Source: Treponema sp. UBA6852 (GTDB lineage: Bacteria > Spirochaetota > Spirochaetia > Treponematales > Treponemataceae). From it: a stretch of DNA of 47,752 bases. The translations under genes were made by a program, and so were the position numbers. Of this stretch, positions 22,780 through 31,861 are shown in pieces; position 1 is the first letter of the stretch; each line of letters opens with the position of its first letter. The stretch is taken from the NCBI GenBank assembly GCA_002449305.1, contig DKDI01000036.1, forward strand, positions 22,786-70,537. The letters are read 5' to 3'. The notes under the pieces are model-generated. The model was given only the letters and a program-made list of their open reading frames with translations, did not search any database and was not told where the DNA came from.

Positions 22780-24132
22780 TCATTGTTCTGTGCTGAATTT
22801 TTTCTTTCTGATAATCAGATACGAAGTTATTACTGCTGTTCCGGTTATTACCCAGCTGATTGGGTAGACGTTCATTATTGTTTCAAATGAAGTATATTTT
22901 TTGAATACGGTTGCAAGCCACACAAGTCTCAAAAGGCATGAGCCTGCCAGTGTAAGAACTGCCGGGAGCATTGAGTATCCCATTCCGCGCAAAGCGCCTG
23001 CTGTAATTTCGTAGCTGCTTGTAAGAAATTCAAGGGATTCCACATGGACTAGTCTTATGAGGGCAAATGTAATAACTGCTTCATCCACGGTGTAAACTCT
23101 AATCACTGCTCTTCTAAAGAACACAAAGACAAAGCACATTGCCCCGGAAATAATTACGCTGCACATCATTGAAAGCCTGTATATTTTTTTGCATCTGCTG
23201 AATTTCTTTGCGCCGTAATTTTGGCTTGTGAATGTTGTGGCTGCCTGAGTGAACGCGCTTACAACAAAGTATGAAAAGTATTCAAAGTTGAGCGCCGCCG
23301 CCGAGCCTGCCATCGCATTGCTTCCGAATGAATTTATTCCGCCTTGAATGCAGATGTTTGAAAAGCAGAAAACCATTCCCTGTAATCCTGCCGGAACTCC
23401 TATGCGCGCTATTTTTGCAAGCTGGCTTTTGTTTATATGAAGTTTCCTTAAATCCAGTCTGAGTTCCTCTTCTTCATTCAGCAGAAAGAAAATTATCATT
23501 GCCGCGCTTACGTAATTTGAAATTACAGTTGAAATTGCAACTCCCGCAACTCCCATTCTGAATACGATTACAAACACAAGGTTCAGGATAACGTTGAGAA
23601 TTCCAGCCGCAATCAAACTGTACAAAGGGCGGTTTGAGTCTCCCTTGCTTCTTAGAACTGCCGAGCCAAAGTTGTACACCATGATTGCCGGCATTCCAAG
23701 AAAGTAAATGCGCAGGTAAAGAGCTGCAAGAACAAGAACTTCATCTGGCGTTCCTATTGCTTCAAGAATTGGCTTTGAAAGAATCGGACCTATGAATGCA
23801 AGAAAGATTCCGCTTATAATTGCCACAGAAATTACTGTGTGCACTGCTGACTTGATTTCGTCTTTTCTTTTCTGGCCGATTAAAGTTGCAATCAGAACAT
23901 TTGCGCCGATCGACATTCCCACAAAAATATTTATAATTAAGTTGATTATCGGAGCATTGTTTCCTACCGCCGCCAAAGATGTGCTTCCAGAAAATCTTCC
24001 CACGACTGCCACATCCGCGGAATTAAAAACTTGCTGAAGAATGCTGCTTGCCGCAAACGGAAGAGAGAACACCAGAATCTTTCCAAGAAGCGGACCGTTG
24101 AGCATGTCAATTGAATTTTTTCCTGCGCTCAT
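22780..24132 (-). CDS. MATE-family efflux transporter
   Basis: A 450-residue membrane protein with about twelve spans, of the multidrug and toxin extrusion family, exchanging Na+ or H+ for cationic compounds. Typical segments are GKILVFSLPFAASSILQQVF and FNSADVAVVGRFSG near residues 20-50 and the repeat of that arrangement after residue 235. I start it at ATG 24132 (MSAGKNSIDM), one base after the methyltransferase stop codon, instead of at a more distal in-frame codon inside that gene. The spacing indicates translational coupling. Confidence 0.9.
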   Translation of the reverse strand: MSAGKNSIDMLNGPLLGKILVFSLPFAASSILQQVFNSADVAVVGRFSGSTSLAAVGNNAPIINLIINIFVGMSIGANVLIATLIGQKRKDEIKSAVHTVISVAIISGIFLAFIGPILSKPILEAIGTPDEVLVLAALYLRIYFLGMPAIMVYNFGSAVLRSKGDSNRPLYSLIAAGILNVILNLVFVIVFRMGVAGVAISTVISNYVSAAMIIFFLLNEEEELRLDLRKLHINKSQLAKIARIGVPAGLQGMVFCFSNICIQGGINSFGSNAMAGSAAALNFEYFSYFVVSAFTQAATTFTSQNYGAKKFSRCKKIYRLSMMCSVIISGAMCFVFVFFRRAVIRVYTVDEAVITFALIRLVHVESLEFLTSSYEITAGALRGMGYSMLPAVLTLAGSCLLRLVWLATVFKKYTSFETIMNVYPISWVITGTAVITSYLIIRKKKFSTEQ

Positions 24133-24133
24133 T

Positions 24134-25240
24134 TTACGACTTCTCCAAAACAAAAAGATATTCGGAAACGTGAATGTTTCTTGCGTTGAGGTTTCGCGAG
24201 CCTCTGAATGTATTGTATGAGATTTCAACGGTTTTGAGTTTTCCGTATTTTTCAAGCATGGATTTCATTTCGCCGAATTTAATAAATCCCTCTGAATTAT
24301 AAGAAACAATTATAAATTTTGCATCAAGCGCGCTGATTATTTTTTCCATGGAATCCAATGCGCTGTGCTTTTTGTTGAACATTGAGCGGTTCCAATTCGC
24401 AGGAATTCCTGAAACTTTGCTGAGCTTGGCGTCCGGTATTTTGTTTTGCGCGATTATGTTCAGCATAAAATAATTTGAGCCGTAAGGATGCTGGTTGTAC
24501 GGCGGATCTAAATATGCGATGTCAATTTTTTTAAGCTTGGAAGAAAGTTCAACGGTGTCTTCTTTGTAGATTTCAGTTTTTGACTTGAAGTTGCTGAACA
24601 CCGGAACTGGAAGCTCCACTTGTCCCATGATTCTTGAAAGCGCGTTTTTTCCTGTTCCGCCAAAGCAGCCAAGCCCTGTGTTTTTGTTTTTGTAGAATCC
24701 CTTGAAAATTCCAGAAGTGTTTACGTGTACAGAAGCTTCTGTTAAAAGCGGCGCAATAAAAAATTTCTTGTATTCTTCGCAGTCAACAAGTTTGTCTATT
24801 AGCGTGCGGTAAGAGTCGATTCGTTCCGCGTTTTCCCTTGTGTAAAAAGCCCGCTCGCCTGCCTGAATGTCTTCTGTGTTTTTTGGCGCGTAGTTTGCGC
24901 AGATTATTCCGGGGATTTTCTGTTCAAAGAATTCTTTTTCAATCGATTTTCTGTAGCTGAAATATTTTTCGCTGTCAAAGTCTTTCTTGTTAAAAAGGTA
25001 GCAGCTGTTCAGGATTGAAGAATAGTCTTCCAAGTCGTTCACAATTACCGTTGAAGAATACTGCTTGAGCATCCGCGCAACAATTCCCGAGCCTGAAAAT
25101 AAATCCGCGCAGACAAGCTTTTGTTTTTTGAGCTTTGATTTTATCTGTTCAATTTCGCTTCGGATATTTCCAATCAGAATCCGTTTGTTTCCGATGTAAG
25201 TTATAATTTGCGTTGTCAGGTAGTCTGTGTTTTCTGCCAT
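24134..25240 (-). CDS. Class D12 adenine-N6 DNA methyltransferase
   Basis: A 368-residue enzyme of the D12 (Dam-like, alpha) group. The AdoMet motif I is ADLFSGSGIVA near residue 45, the catalytic motif IV is DPPYNQHPYGSNYF near 245, and FKGFYKN-type segments lie between. No restriction endonuclease is adjacent, so it is a solitary or orphan methyltransferase. The recognition sequence cannot be inferred. The ATG at 25240 follows GAGGA. It forms an operon with the MATE gene. Confidence 0.87.
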   Translation of the reverse strand: MAENTDYLTTQIITYIGNKRILIGNIRSEIEQIKSKLKKQKLVCADLFSGSGIVARMLKQYSSTVIVNDLEDYSSILNSCYLFNKKDFDSEKYFSYRKSIEKEFFEQKIPGIICANYAPKNTEDIQAGERAFYTRENAERIDSYRTLIDKLVDCEEYKKFFIAPLLTEASVHVNTSGIFKGFYKNKNTGLGCFGGTGKNALSRIMGQVELPVPVFSNFKSKTEIYKEDTVELSSKLKKIDIAYLDPPYNQHPYGSNYFMLNIIAQNKIPDAKLSKVSGIPANWNRSMFNKKHSALDSMEKIISALDAKFIIVSYNSEGFIKFGEMKSMLEKYGKLKTVEISYNTFRGSRNLNARNIHVSEYLFVLEKS

Positions 25241-25372
25241 TTTCTGTTCCTCGCAAATTCAGCGGAATGTTTTACAGTTTCTGTTTTGCTCAAGGATTTA
25301 AAAAGGAAAATTTCTGTGTTCTAAGATACTCTAGAAAGCAAGGAACTTCAAGAGATTTTTACGACACGGAGC

Positions 25373-25585
25373 TCACGCATCAGCATCCACCGCCTTTTCA
25401 AGCTCCTCAAAGGTTTTGTATGTGTCGTATTCTCCTCGGCTGAATTCGGCTATTGCCTCATCAAGTCCGTTTATATTTTTTGCATGGGAATTTTTATATA
25501 GAAGAAAATCAATGTAGTCTGAAACTTCCGTAACAAGATTTTCCGGAAGCGACCTTACTTTCTTTTCAAGAATCGCTGTTGTCAT
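25373..25585 (-). CDS. Antitoxin-like protein (DUF2281/RelB-like), unpaired
   Basis: A 70-residue acidic protein beginning MTTAILEKKVRSLPENLVTE, with VSDYIDFLLYK, the pattern of DUF2281 and Phd/RelB-like antitoxins; the C-terminus (FEELEKAVDADA) is the acidic toxin-binding type. The ATG follows AAGGAGG. No toxin-sized ORF follows on this strand before the methyltransferase gene, so the partner is missing or elsewhere. Its promoter is nearly identical to that of the DUF4160 gene at 46115. Confidence 0.65.
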   Translation of the reverse strand: MTTAILEKKVRSLPENLVTEVSDYIDFLLYKNSHAKNINGLDEAIAEFSRGEYDTYKTFEELEKAVDADA

Positions 25586-25603
25586 ACAAAGCCTCCTTGC
25601 AAA

Positions 25604-25632
25604 AGTATACATTTCTTTTTTTGGGAAATCAA
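25604..25632 (-). promoter_or_regulatory. Promoter of the 25585 antitoxin
   Basis: On the minus strand TTGATT (25632-25627), 17 bp, TATACT (25609-25604). From the -35 box through the -10 box it matches 46069-46097 at all but one position. Confidence 0.8.
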
Positions 25633-25663
25633 CTTTCAGCGGAAAAAACATCTTGAACCGACT

Positions 25664-25792
25664 GACATTGCCTATGTCAACCGGACAATCTGTATTCACG
25701 TAAGAGATTGCCGTGTCAACGCACGGGAATGACAGTTTGTCCCATGTCATTCCCGCGCTGACAGGCAGTCAATCTTGGTTACAAAATTCATC
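25664..25792. repeat. Dispersed palindromic repeat (REP-like family)
   Basis: Contains CATTGCCTATGTCAACCGGA, AGATTGCCGTGTCAACGCAC and GTCATTCCCGCGCTGACAGG, three diverged family units in tandem between the antitoxin and prs. Confidence 0.6.
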
Positions 25793-25886
25793 TTAATTGA
25801 CCTATGTTCTATAAAACGGTATTATATGCGTAAAAGTTCTACTTAAATCTTCTGCTTTCAAAAAATTTAAATAAGGGGTAAGAATA

Positions 25887-27140
25887 ATGCCGTATTCTGA
25901 GCCAACTGATCTTGCTGTTGTAGCCTGTCCGGGCGGAGAGTCTTTCGCCAACGAAGTCATCACACATTTGCGCCATATGTACAAGCACCGTTTTTCTTTG
26001 AAGAGCGATGTTATTTCAAAACGCTACGGACTTGAAAAGGAAAATATCGTTCAGCAGATTAACTTGAAGAATGATATTGAAACTAGCGACCTGTGCATCC
26101 GCGGTGCAACAGACAAATACCGTGCGCCGTTTTTTAAGGTAAATGCAAGGTTCACATATTTTGCAAACGGAGAATTCAAGACAGAACTTTTGGATTGCAT
26201 CCGCGGAAAAGATGTTTATATTTTTCAGGATGTTGAAAACCACGAAAAGCTTGCTCTTAACGACGGAAAAAATGTTCTTAGCCTGAGCGTAAACGACCAC
26301 GTTATGAGCCTTCTTGTTACTATTGATGCAGTTCGTCAGGCTGGAGCGCGCCAGATTACTTTGGTTTTGCCTGCTTATCCTTACAGCCGCCAGCATAAAA
26401 AGAAGAGCCGTGAAGGTCTTACCGCAGCTCTTTTGGGACACATTTACGAAATGATGGAAGTTAAGCGCATTATTACCCTTGACCTTCATTCACGCGAAAT
26501 TGTAAATGCGTTTGCCCACACTCATTGTGAAAATCTTCATGCTTCATACCAGATTATCCGCGAGCTTGCACGTGTAGTTGATCTTACAAAGGAAGATCTT
26601 GTTGTTGTAAGCCCGGACACTGGAGCAATTGACCGCAATAAATTCTATGCGACTGGACTAAAAAAGCCTCTTGCCATGATTTACAAGGAGCGCGATTATT
26701 CAATCGTTACTCAGGATGCAAAAAATACAAACATCAAGAGCATAAAGCTTTTGGGCGATGTAAAAGGAAAAGTTGCATTCCTTGCAGACGATATGCTTGG
26801 CACAGGCGGAACTTTGCTCAAAGCAATGGGATTTTTGCATGAGCAGGGCGCGACAAAAGTTATTGCCGCAATCAGCCTTCCGTTCTTTACAGGAAATGCG
26901 ATTGAGCAGTTTGACGAAGCCTACAGCAAAGGTTTGTTCTATAGAATAATTGGAACTAATGCGGTTTACCATGAAGAGCTTTTAAAGCGTGAATGGTATA
27001 TCAGCACAAATGTTTCTGGTCTTTTTGCAAATGTAATTACAAGGCTTCATCACGACCAGTCTTTAAGCGATTTGCTTGACAACCGCACAATCATAGACAA
27101 GCTTATAAAAGTTTCAACACCTGCTGAAAAAGCTGAGTAA
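25887..27140 (+). CDS. prs: Ribose-phosphate pyrophosphokinase
   Basis: A 417-residue PRPP synthetase, making phosphoribosyl pyrophosphate for purine, pyrimidine, NAD, histidine and tryptophan synthesis. The flexible-loop region includes AYPYSRQHKKKSREG near residue 170, VSPDTGAID near 246 and the PRPP-binding loop ADDMLGTGGTL near 300. The protein is about 100 residues longer than the classical class I enzyme; extra sequence lies in the N-terminal 60 residues and in the C-terminus. The start has AAGGGG upstream. A hairpin and T run follow. Confidence 0.92.
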   Translation: MPYSEPTDLAVVACPGGESFANEVITHLRHMYKHRFSLKSDVISKRYGLEKENIVQQINLKNDIETSDLCIRGATDKYRAPFFKVNARFTYFANGEFKTELLDCIRGKDVYIFQDVENHEKLALNDGKNVLSLSVNDHVMSLLVTIDAVRQAGARQITLVLPAYPYSRQHKKKSREGLTAALLGHIYEMMEVKRIITLDLHSREIVNAFAHTHCENLHASYQIIRELARVVDLTKEDLVVVSPDTGAIDRNKFYATGLKKPLAMIYKERDYSIVTQDAKNTNIKSIKLLGDVKGKVAFLADDMLGTGGTLLKAMGFLHEQGATKVIAAISLPFFTGNAIEQFDEAYSKGLFYRIIGTNAVYHEELLKREWYISTNVSGLFANVITRLHHDQSLSDLLDNRTIIDKLIKVSTPAEKAE

Positions 27141-27148
27141 TATTTTAA

Positions 27149-27207
27149 AACGGCATATTTCTTTTTGATGAATTATTCTACAAAAGCGGTATGCCGTTAT
27201 TGTTTTT
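27149..27207 (+). terminator. Probable terminator of prs
   Basis: AACGGCATA (27149-27157) pairs with TATGCCGTT (27190-27198), followed by ATTGTTTTT. The loop is long (32 nt), so it is less certain than the other terminators. Confidence 0.6.
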
Positions 27208-27222
27208 GGAAAATTGTTTTTT

Positions 27223-28461
27223 ATGGAACAAACTGTTCTTGCCGTTGATATTGGAACATCTTCTTTAAAGGCTGCCTTTGTTTCTGAAAAAGGAAAAGTC
27301 TGCTCATTCAGCCGCCGTCCATTTTTGCTTTGTAATACCGAACACGCTTCAAAAGAATGGCTTCCTGCCTTTCAGAATGCTTTGCAGGATTTGTTTTCCA
27401 AGTCGCCAGAAATACGTCCAAGCGGAATATGTGTAAGTGGGAACGGTCCTACTCTTGTTGCACAGTCCGGCGAAACTTTTTTATGGAACGAAAAAGTTGT
27501 TCAGTTAAAATCCAGTTCCCTTTTTGTTCCGCGCTTGCTTGCGTTTAAAGACAAGTTCCCTGATGTATGGAAAAAGAGTGAACTGGTTTTTAGCGGCCCT
27601 GAATATTTTTTGTGGCTTCTTACCGGAGAGCCTTGCACAATTCTCCCTGAAAAAAGATTTGAGTCCGCGTATTGGAACAAGCAGTTTCTTTTGGAAAGCG
27701 GATTTTCAAATGACGAAATAAATAAGCTTCCGTCTTTTGCAGAGCCTTCGCATAAACTTGCAGGACTTTCAAGAAAAGCCTCTTCATTTTTGGGCGCGGA
27801 AGAATTTGGAATAAAAGAAGGACTTCCTGTTTTTTGCGGTGCTCCTGATTTTATTTCTGCGCTTGTTGGCACGGCGACTGTAAAGCCTGGCATTTTGTGC
27901 GACAGAGCTGGCTCTAGCGAAGGCATTAATTTTTGTACTTCTGTTCCGCTTGAAGCTGAAAAAATCCGCACGCTTCCTTCTGTTGTGCCGGAACTTTGGA
28001 ACGCTTCTGTTTTGCTTCCTGATTCAGGTTCAAAGTTTGATTCTTTTAAGCTTAAGATTGAACGTGAGCTTGGAAGGCAGATTGAATATTCTGTTCTTGT
28101 TCAGGAAATAATCGGCAGCGACGGAACAAATGCTTCTTTAGATCAAGGCAAATATCTTATGATTCAGACCGCGTTGAATTTAAAGGATGCACTTGGAATT
28201 TTAAAAGATGCCGCTGCAAAAAAAGGAATTGCATTCCCTGATGAAATGCGTGTTGCTGGAGGGCAAGCAAAAAGCGCGCTTTGGAATCAGATGAAAGCCG
28301 ATATAACTGGAATGAAAATTTCAGTTCCTTCTTGTCCTGACGCAGAACTTTTGGGAGATGCCGCGTTTGCATTTACAGCGTTGAAAGTTTTTCCTACTTT
28401 GACTTCGGCATCTGAATCTTTGTTTTCCAAGGCGGAAACTTTTTATCCGCAAAACTATTAA
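27223..28461 (+). CDS. FGGY-family sugar kinase (xylulokinase-like)
   Basis: A 412-residue carbohydrate kinase. The N-terminal phosphate loop is VDIGTSSLKAAFV (residues 7-19) and the C-terminal ATP-binding region has VAGGQAKSALWNQMKADIT near 345 with LLGDAAFAF near 382. It is about 80-100 residues shorter than classical xylulokinases. The sugar is not certain. I start it at ATG 27223. The HAD phosphatase begins 14 bp after it. Confidence 0.8.
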   Translation: MEQTVLAVDIGTSSLKAAFVSEKGKVCSFSRRPFLLCNTEHASKEWLPAFQNALQDLFSKSPEIRPSGICVSGNGPTLVAQSGETFLWNEKVVQLKSSSLFVPRLLAFKDKFPDVWKKSELVFSGPEYFLWLLTGEPCTILPEKRFESAYWNKQFLLESGFSNDEINKLPSFAEPSHKLAGLSRKASSFLGAEEFGIKEGLPVFCGAPDFISALVGTATVKPGILCDRAGSSEGINFCTSVPLEAEKIRTLPSVVPELWNASVLLPDSGSKFDSFKLKIERELGRQIEYSVLVQEIIGSDGTNASLDQGKYLMIQTALNLKDALGILKDAAAKKGIAFPDEMRVAGGQAKSALWNQMKADITGMKISVPSCPDAELLGDAAFAFTALKVFPTLTSASESLFSKAETFYPQNY

Positions 28462-28475
28462 GGGCTTGGACGCAC

Positions 28476-29129
28476 GTGAAGCTTTATTCAATTCCAAAGA
28501 AAATAAAAACTTTTATTTTTGACATTGACGGAACTCTTTATACAAGCCCGGAATTTGTTGCGGAGCAGGTTGATGTTCAGATTAGGCACTATGCGCACAT
28601 AAACGGCATTTCCGAAGATTCCGCTAGAAACATGATTGAAAGCTACAGAAAAAAGTGGAGCGCAGAGCACGGCGGAAAAAAAATCAGCTTGGGGAACACT
28701 TTTCCTGCGTTTGGTGTGGATATTGAAACTAGCATAAAATGGCGCAACGAGCTTTTGCAGCCGGAAAAATATCTTTTGCCGAACTTAAAGCTAAAAGAAT
28801 TTCTTGGGGAATTGAAAAAATCCTTTAACTTGATTTGCGTTACAAATAATCCTGTAAAAGCCGCAAGAAGAACTTTGAAAGCCGTGGGAATTTCTGAGCT
28901 TATTCCCGATGTGATTGGACTTGATACTTGCATGAAGTCTAAGCCCGCGAAGGAAATGCTTGAGCTTGCCGCAAAAAAAACTTCCAGTGAATTCAGCGAG
29001 TGCGTTTCTGTGGGAGACAGATTTGACATAGACATTGCGCTTCCTCTTGAGCTTGGCATGGGAGGAATCCTTGTAGACGGCGCACAGGATGTTGTAAAGA
29101 TTCTCGATGAAATAAAATCTATTGACTAA
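28476..29129 (+). CDS. HAD-family hydrolase (pyrimidine 5'-nucleotidase-like)
   Basis: A 217-residue HAD phosphatase starting with GTG. Motif I is FDIDGTLY near residue 15, motif II CVTNN near 121, and motif IV VGDRFDIDIALP near 186. The small helical cap between residues 25 and 95 is of subfamily I type, like pyrimidine 5'-nucleotidases and phosphoglycolate phosphatases. It is the second gene of a three-gene same-strand cluster. Confidence 0.8.
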   Translation: MKLYSIPKKIKTFIFDIDGTLYTSPEFVAEQVDVQIRHYAHINGISEDSARNMIESYRKKWSAEHGGKKISLGNTFPAFGVDIETSIKWRNELLQPEKYLLPNLKLKEFLGELKKSFNLICVTNNPVKAARRTLKAVGISELIPDVIGLDTCMKSKPAKEMLELAAKKTSSEFSECVSVGDRFDIDIALPLELGMGGILVDGAQDVVKILDEIKSID

Positions 29130-29170
29130 AAAAAATCTTTGCTGTATAAGTTTGAACTCCGAGGTGTTTT

Positions 29171-30520
29171 ATGGCTCAAGAAAAACTTATTGACAAAGTA
29201 AACGATACTCCGCTTAGAAAAATCGCTTATCCGCTTGTAATTGAAAATCTTCTTTTTCTTGCATTTTCCAGCATTGATGTTTTTATGCTGTCTGGCTATT
29301 CAGACAAGGCTGTTGCGGCGGTAGGTCTTATAACCCAGTACACTTGGTTTCTTCTTGTTTTGCTGCAAGTGATTCCAAATGGAGCGACTATTTCCCTTAC
29401 AAACTTTTTGGGAGCAGGGCAGGTTGAAAAAGCCAAGAAGATTTCCCGGACGGCACTGCAGATGGTGATTGTATTCGGCTTGTTTTTTGGACTTGTGTTT
29501 GCGTTTTTAATTCCGCAGATTCTAAAAAAATACAACATTGACGATGAAGTGCGATTGTTTGCAAGCCAGTATGCTTTTATTTATTCGGCATTTTCTGTTT
29601 TCAGTGGAATCTCTATAGTTCAATCTTCTATTTTACGAAGCTACGGACACACAAAAGATGCAATGGTTGTAAATGCAATAGCAAACTCTTTAAATATTGT
29701 GGGCAATGCGCTTGCTTTGTACGGCTGGTTTGGATTGCCGGTTCTGGGCGTAAAAGGCGTTGCAATTTCCACAGTCGCAAGCCAGTTCGCAGGAAGTGTA
29801 ATTCTTTCTATCCGAATCGCTTGCTTAAAAGATTCCAGGTATTCAGTAAAAAATCCGTTTAAGATTGTAAAAAGCGAATGGAGGCAGATTCTTAGAATTG
29901 GTGTTCCAACCGCAGGCGAAAGTGTTTCCTGGAATTTGTCGCAGCTTGTTATAATGATTATAATTACAACATTTGGAACAGAAGCAATTGCCGCGTTCAC
30001 TTATCTTATGACAATCTTGCGCTTTATCTATATGATTGCAATTTCCATAGGAACGGCTTCTCAAATTAAAACAGGACACTATTGCGGCGCGGGACTTCAG
30101 CAGACTGCATACAAAAATGTTTTTTGCTATCAAATCTCTGGAAGCGCAGTGAGCCTTTTTATTGCGACTGTAATTTTTATTTTCCGCCGCCAGATGATTG
30201 CGCTTTTTACTACAGACACTGCGATTACTTCTATAATACTTTCTGTAATGCCTGTAACATTTTTTCTGGAACTTGGACGTTCTATAAATGTTATTACAAT
30301 TCCGTGCCTTATGGCTTCTGGTGATATTCATTTTCCTGTTGGAGCCGGAATCTTTTCAAACTGGATGATTTCAACTTTGCTTTCTTATGTTTTTGCGATT
30401 GTGTTTGGCTGGGGATTTATTGGCGTTATAATTGCAATGGCGTGCGATGAACTTTTCCGCGGAACTCTGATGATTTTTAGATGGAAGTCAAAAGTCTGGA
30501 TGTATAAAAAGGCAGTGTGA
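29171..30520 (+). CDS. MATE-family efflux transporter (second)
   Basis: A 449-residue membrane protein with about twelve spans. The N-terminus (DTPLRKIAYPLVIENLLFLA, then FSSIDVFMLSGYSDKAVAAVGL) and the internally repeated RIGVPTAGESVSWNLSQL near 240 are typical of MATE transporters. GAGG precedes the start. It is distant in sequence from the MATE at 22780. A perfect 19-bp terminator follows. Confidence 0.9.
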   Translation: MAQEKLIDKVNDTPLRKIAYPLVIENLLFLAFSSIDVFMLSGYSDKAVAAVGLITQYTWFLLVLLQVIPNGATISLTNFLGAGQVEKAKKISRTALQMVIVFGLFFGLVFAFLIPQILKKYNIDDEVRLFASQYAFIYSAFSVFSGISIVQSSILRSYGHTKDAMVVNAIANSLNIVGNALALYGWFGLPVLGVKGVAISTVASQFAGSVILSIRIACLKDSRYSVKNPFKIVKSEWRQILRIGVPTAGESVSWNLSQLVIMIIITTFGTEAIAAFTYLMTILRFIYMIAISIGTASQIKTGHYCGAGLQQTAYKNVFCYQISGSAVSLFIATVIFIFRRQMIALFTTDTAITSIILSVMPVTFFLELGRSINVITIPCLMASGDIHFPVGAGIFSNWMISTLLSYVFAIVFGWGFIGVIIAMACDELFRGTLMIFRWKSKVWMYKKAV

Positions 30521-30531
30521 AAGGTTTGATG

Positions 30532-30574
30532 AAAGACAAAGCCCGTGCAATTTTTTGCACGGGCTTTGTCTTTT
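30532..30574. terminator. Bidirectional terminator between MATE and purA
   Basis: A perfect 19-bp stem beginning AAAGACAAAGCCCGTGCAA with a four-T loop. T runs are present on both strands, so it can end the convergent transcripts of the MATE gene and purA. Confidence 0.95.
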
Positions 30575-30589
30575 AACAGCACTGTAGAT

Positions 30590-31816
30590 TTATTTTTTCC
30601 AAGGGTTTTTGCGGATGAATGTTTCGTCACGCTCGTAGCCTACGGAAATAATGCTTACTGGTGTGCCGGTGAAGGCTTCAATGAATTCTACATAAGCGCG
30701 CGCGTTCTTTGGCATTTTCTTGTAGCTTCTGCATTCTTTGAGCGAAGTTTTCCAGCCGGAAAATTTCTGAAGAATTGGCTTTGCGCTGTTAAGCTGGTCA
30801 ATGTTTGCAGGAAAGTCTGTTACAATTTTTCCGTTTATTTCATAGCCAACGCAAGCTTCAATCTGATCCATTGCATCGTAAATATCAAGGTGCGTAAGAA
30901 CAAGACTGTCCAAGCTGTTTACACGGCAGGCATAGCGCAATGCAACCAAATCAAGATAGCCACATCTTCTGGCTCTTCCTGTTGTAACTCCGTATTCACG
31001 GCCTGTGTCGCGCACATACTGGCAAAGCTCGCCTTCGCTTGTGGCATTGAACTCTGTTGGCATAGGACCGTTTCCGACTCGTGTTTCATAAGCTTTGAAA
31101 ACTCCAAGAATATGGTCAAGGTTATGAGGACCGATTCCGCAGCCTGTTGCAGCTCCAGCCGCACAAGAAGCTCCAGAGCTTACATAAGGATATGTTCCAG
31201 AATCAATGTCGAGCATTGCTCCCTGTGCGCCTTCAAAGAGAATGTTTTCCTTGCGGAATTCCCACATTTTTTGTGTAAGGTCTACACGCATCTGCAAAAG
31301 CTGCTCTTTGTATTTATCAAGATATTCAAGGTCTTCTTTTTCAAGGTCAGCAAGTTTTTCTGTCCAGTCCAAGTCTGCAAGCCGAAGTCCGTCGCGGTGA
31401 GCTTTTTCACTGTAGGCGATTCCGATTCCACGGCCGGTTGTTCCAATCGGGCGTTTGCGGGAAGCGTCTCTGTCTTTATCCATCTGGCGGTATCTTGGAA
31501 GAATAAGGTGCGCGCGGTCGGAAATAAATACTCTGCCTTCCCAGTCCACGCCGTTGTCTTTTATCATTTTAAGCTCTTCAAACAAGGCTTCCGGGTCGAT
31601 AACCATTCCTGCTCCAAGAAAAACCTTTTTGTCTGAATAAAGGATTCCGCTTGGAACTTGATGAAGCGCAAATTGTTTTCCATCTACAACAATTGTATGT
31701 CCTGCGTTCGGACCTCCTGAATAACGGACAACATATTTTGCGTCCTTTGCAAGGTAGTCTACAATTTTGCCTTTTCCTTCATCGCCCCACTGAGCGCCAA
31801 TGATAACAACATTCAT
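30590..31816 (-). CDS. purA: Adenylosuccinate synthetase
   Basis: A 408-residue GTP-dependent enzyme converting IMP and aspartate to adenylosuccinate, the first step to AMP. The GTP loop is GAQWGDEGKGK (residues 7-17) and the IMP region has NAGHTIVVDG near 38 with TTGRGIG near 128. The C-terminus is a few dozen residues shorter than in most bacteria. The ATG follows GGAGGAATT. guaB lies 45 bp upstream on the same strand, so the two enzymes that draw on IMP are probably co-transcribed. Confidence 0.95.
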   Translation of the reverse strand: MNVVIIGAQWGDEGKGKIVDYLAKDAKYVVRYSGGPNAGHTIVVDGKQFALHQVPSGILYSDKKVFLGAGMVIDPEALFEELKMIKDNGVDWEGRVFISDRAHLILPRYRQMDKDRDASRKRPIGTTGRGIGIAYSEKAHRDGLRLADLDWTEKLADLEKEDLEYLDKYKEQLLQMRVDLTQKMWEFRKENILFEGAQGAMLDIDSGTYPYVSSGASCAAGAATGCGIGPHNLDHILGVFKAYETRVGNGPMPTEFNATSEGELCQYVRDTGREYGVTTGRARRCGYLDLVALRYACRVNSLDSLVLTHLDIYDAMDQIEACVGYEINGKIVTDFPANIDQLNSAKPILQKFSGWKTSLKECRSYKKMPKNARAYVEFIEAFTGTPVSIISVGYERDETFIRKNPWKK

Positions 31817-31861
31817 TTATAATTCCTCCAAGGCTTTCCGCCTAGAATTTTTAATTTAGTT

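Noticed and set aside
30545..31636. A 363-codon open frame on the plus strand
   Set aside because: It lies antisense to purA, which has all its motifs. It has no ribosome site or recognisable domain.
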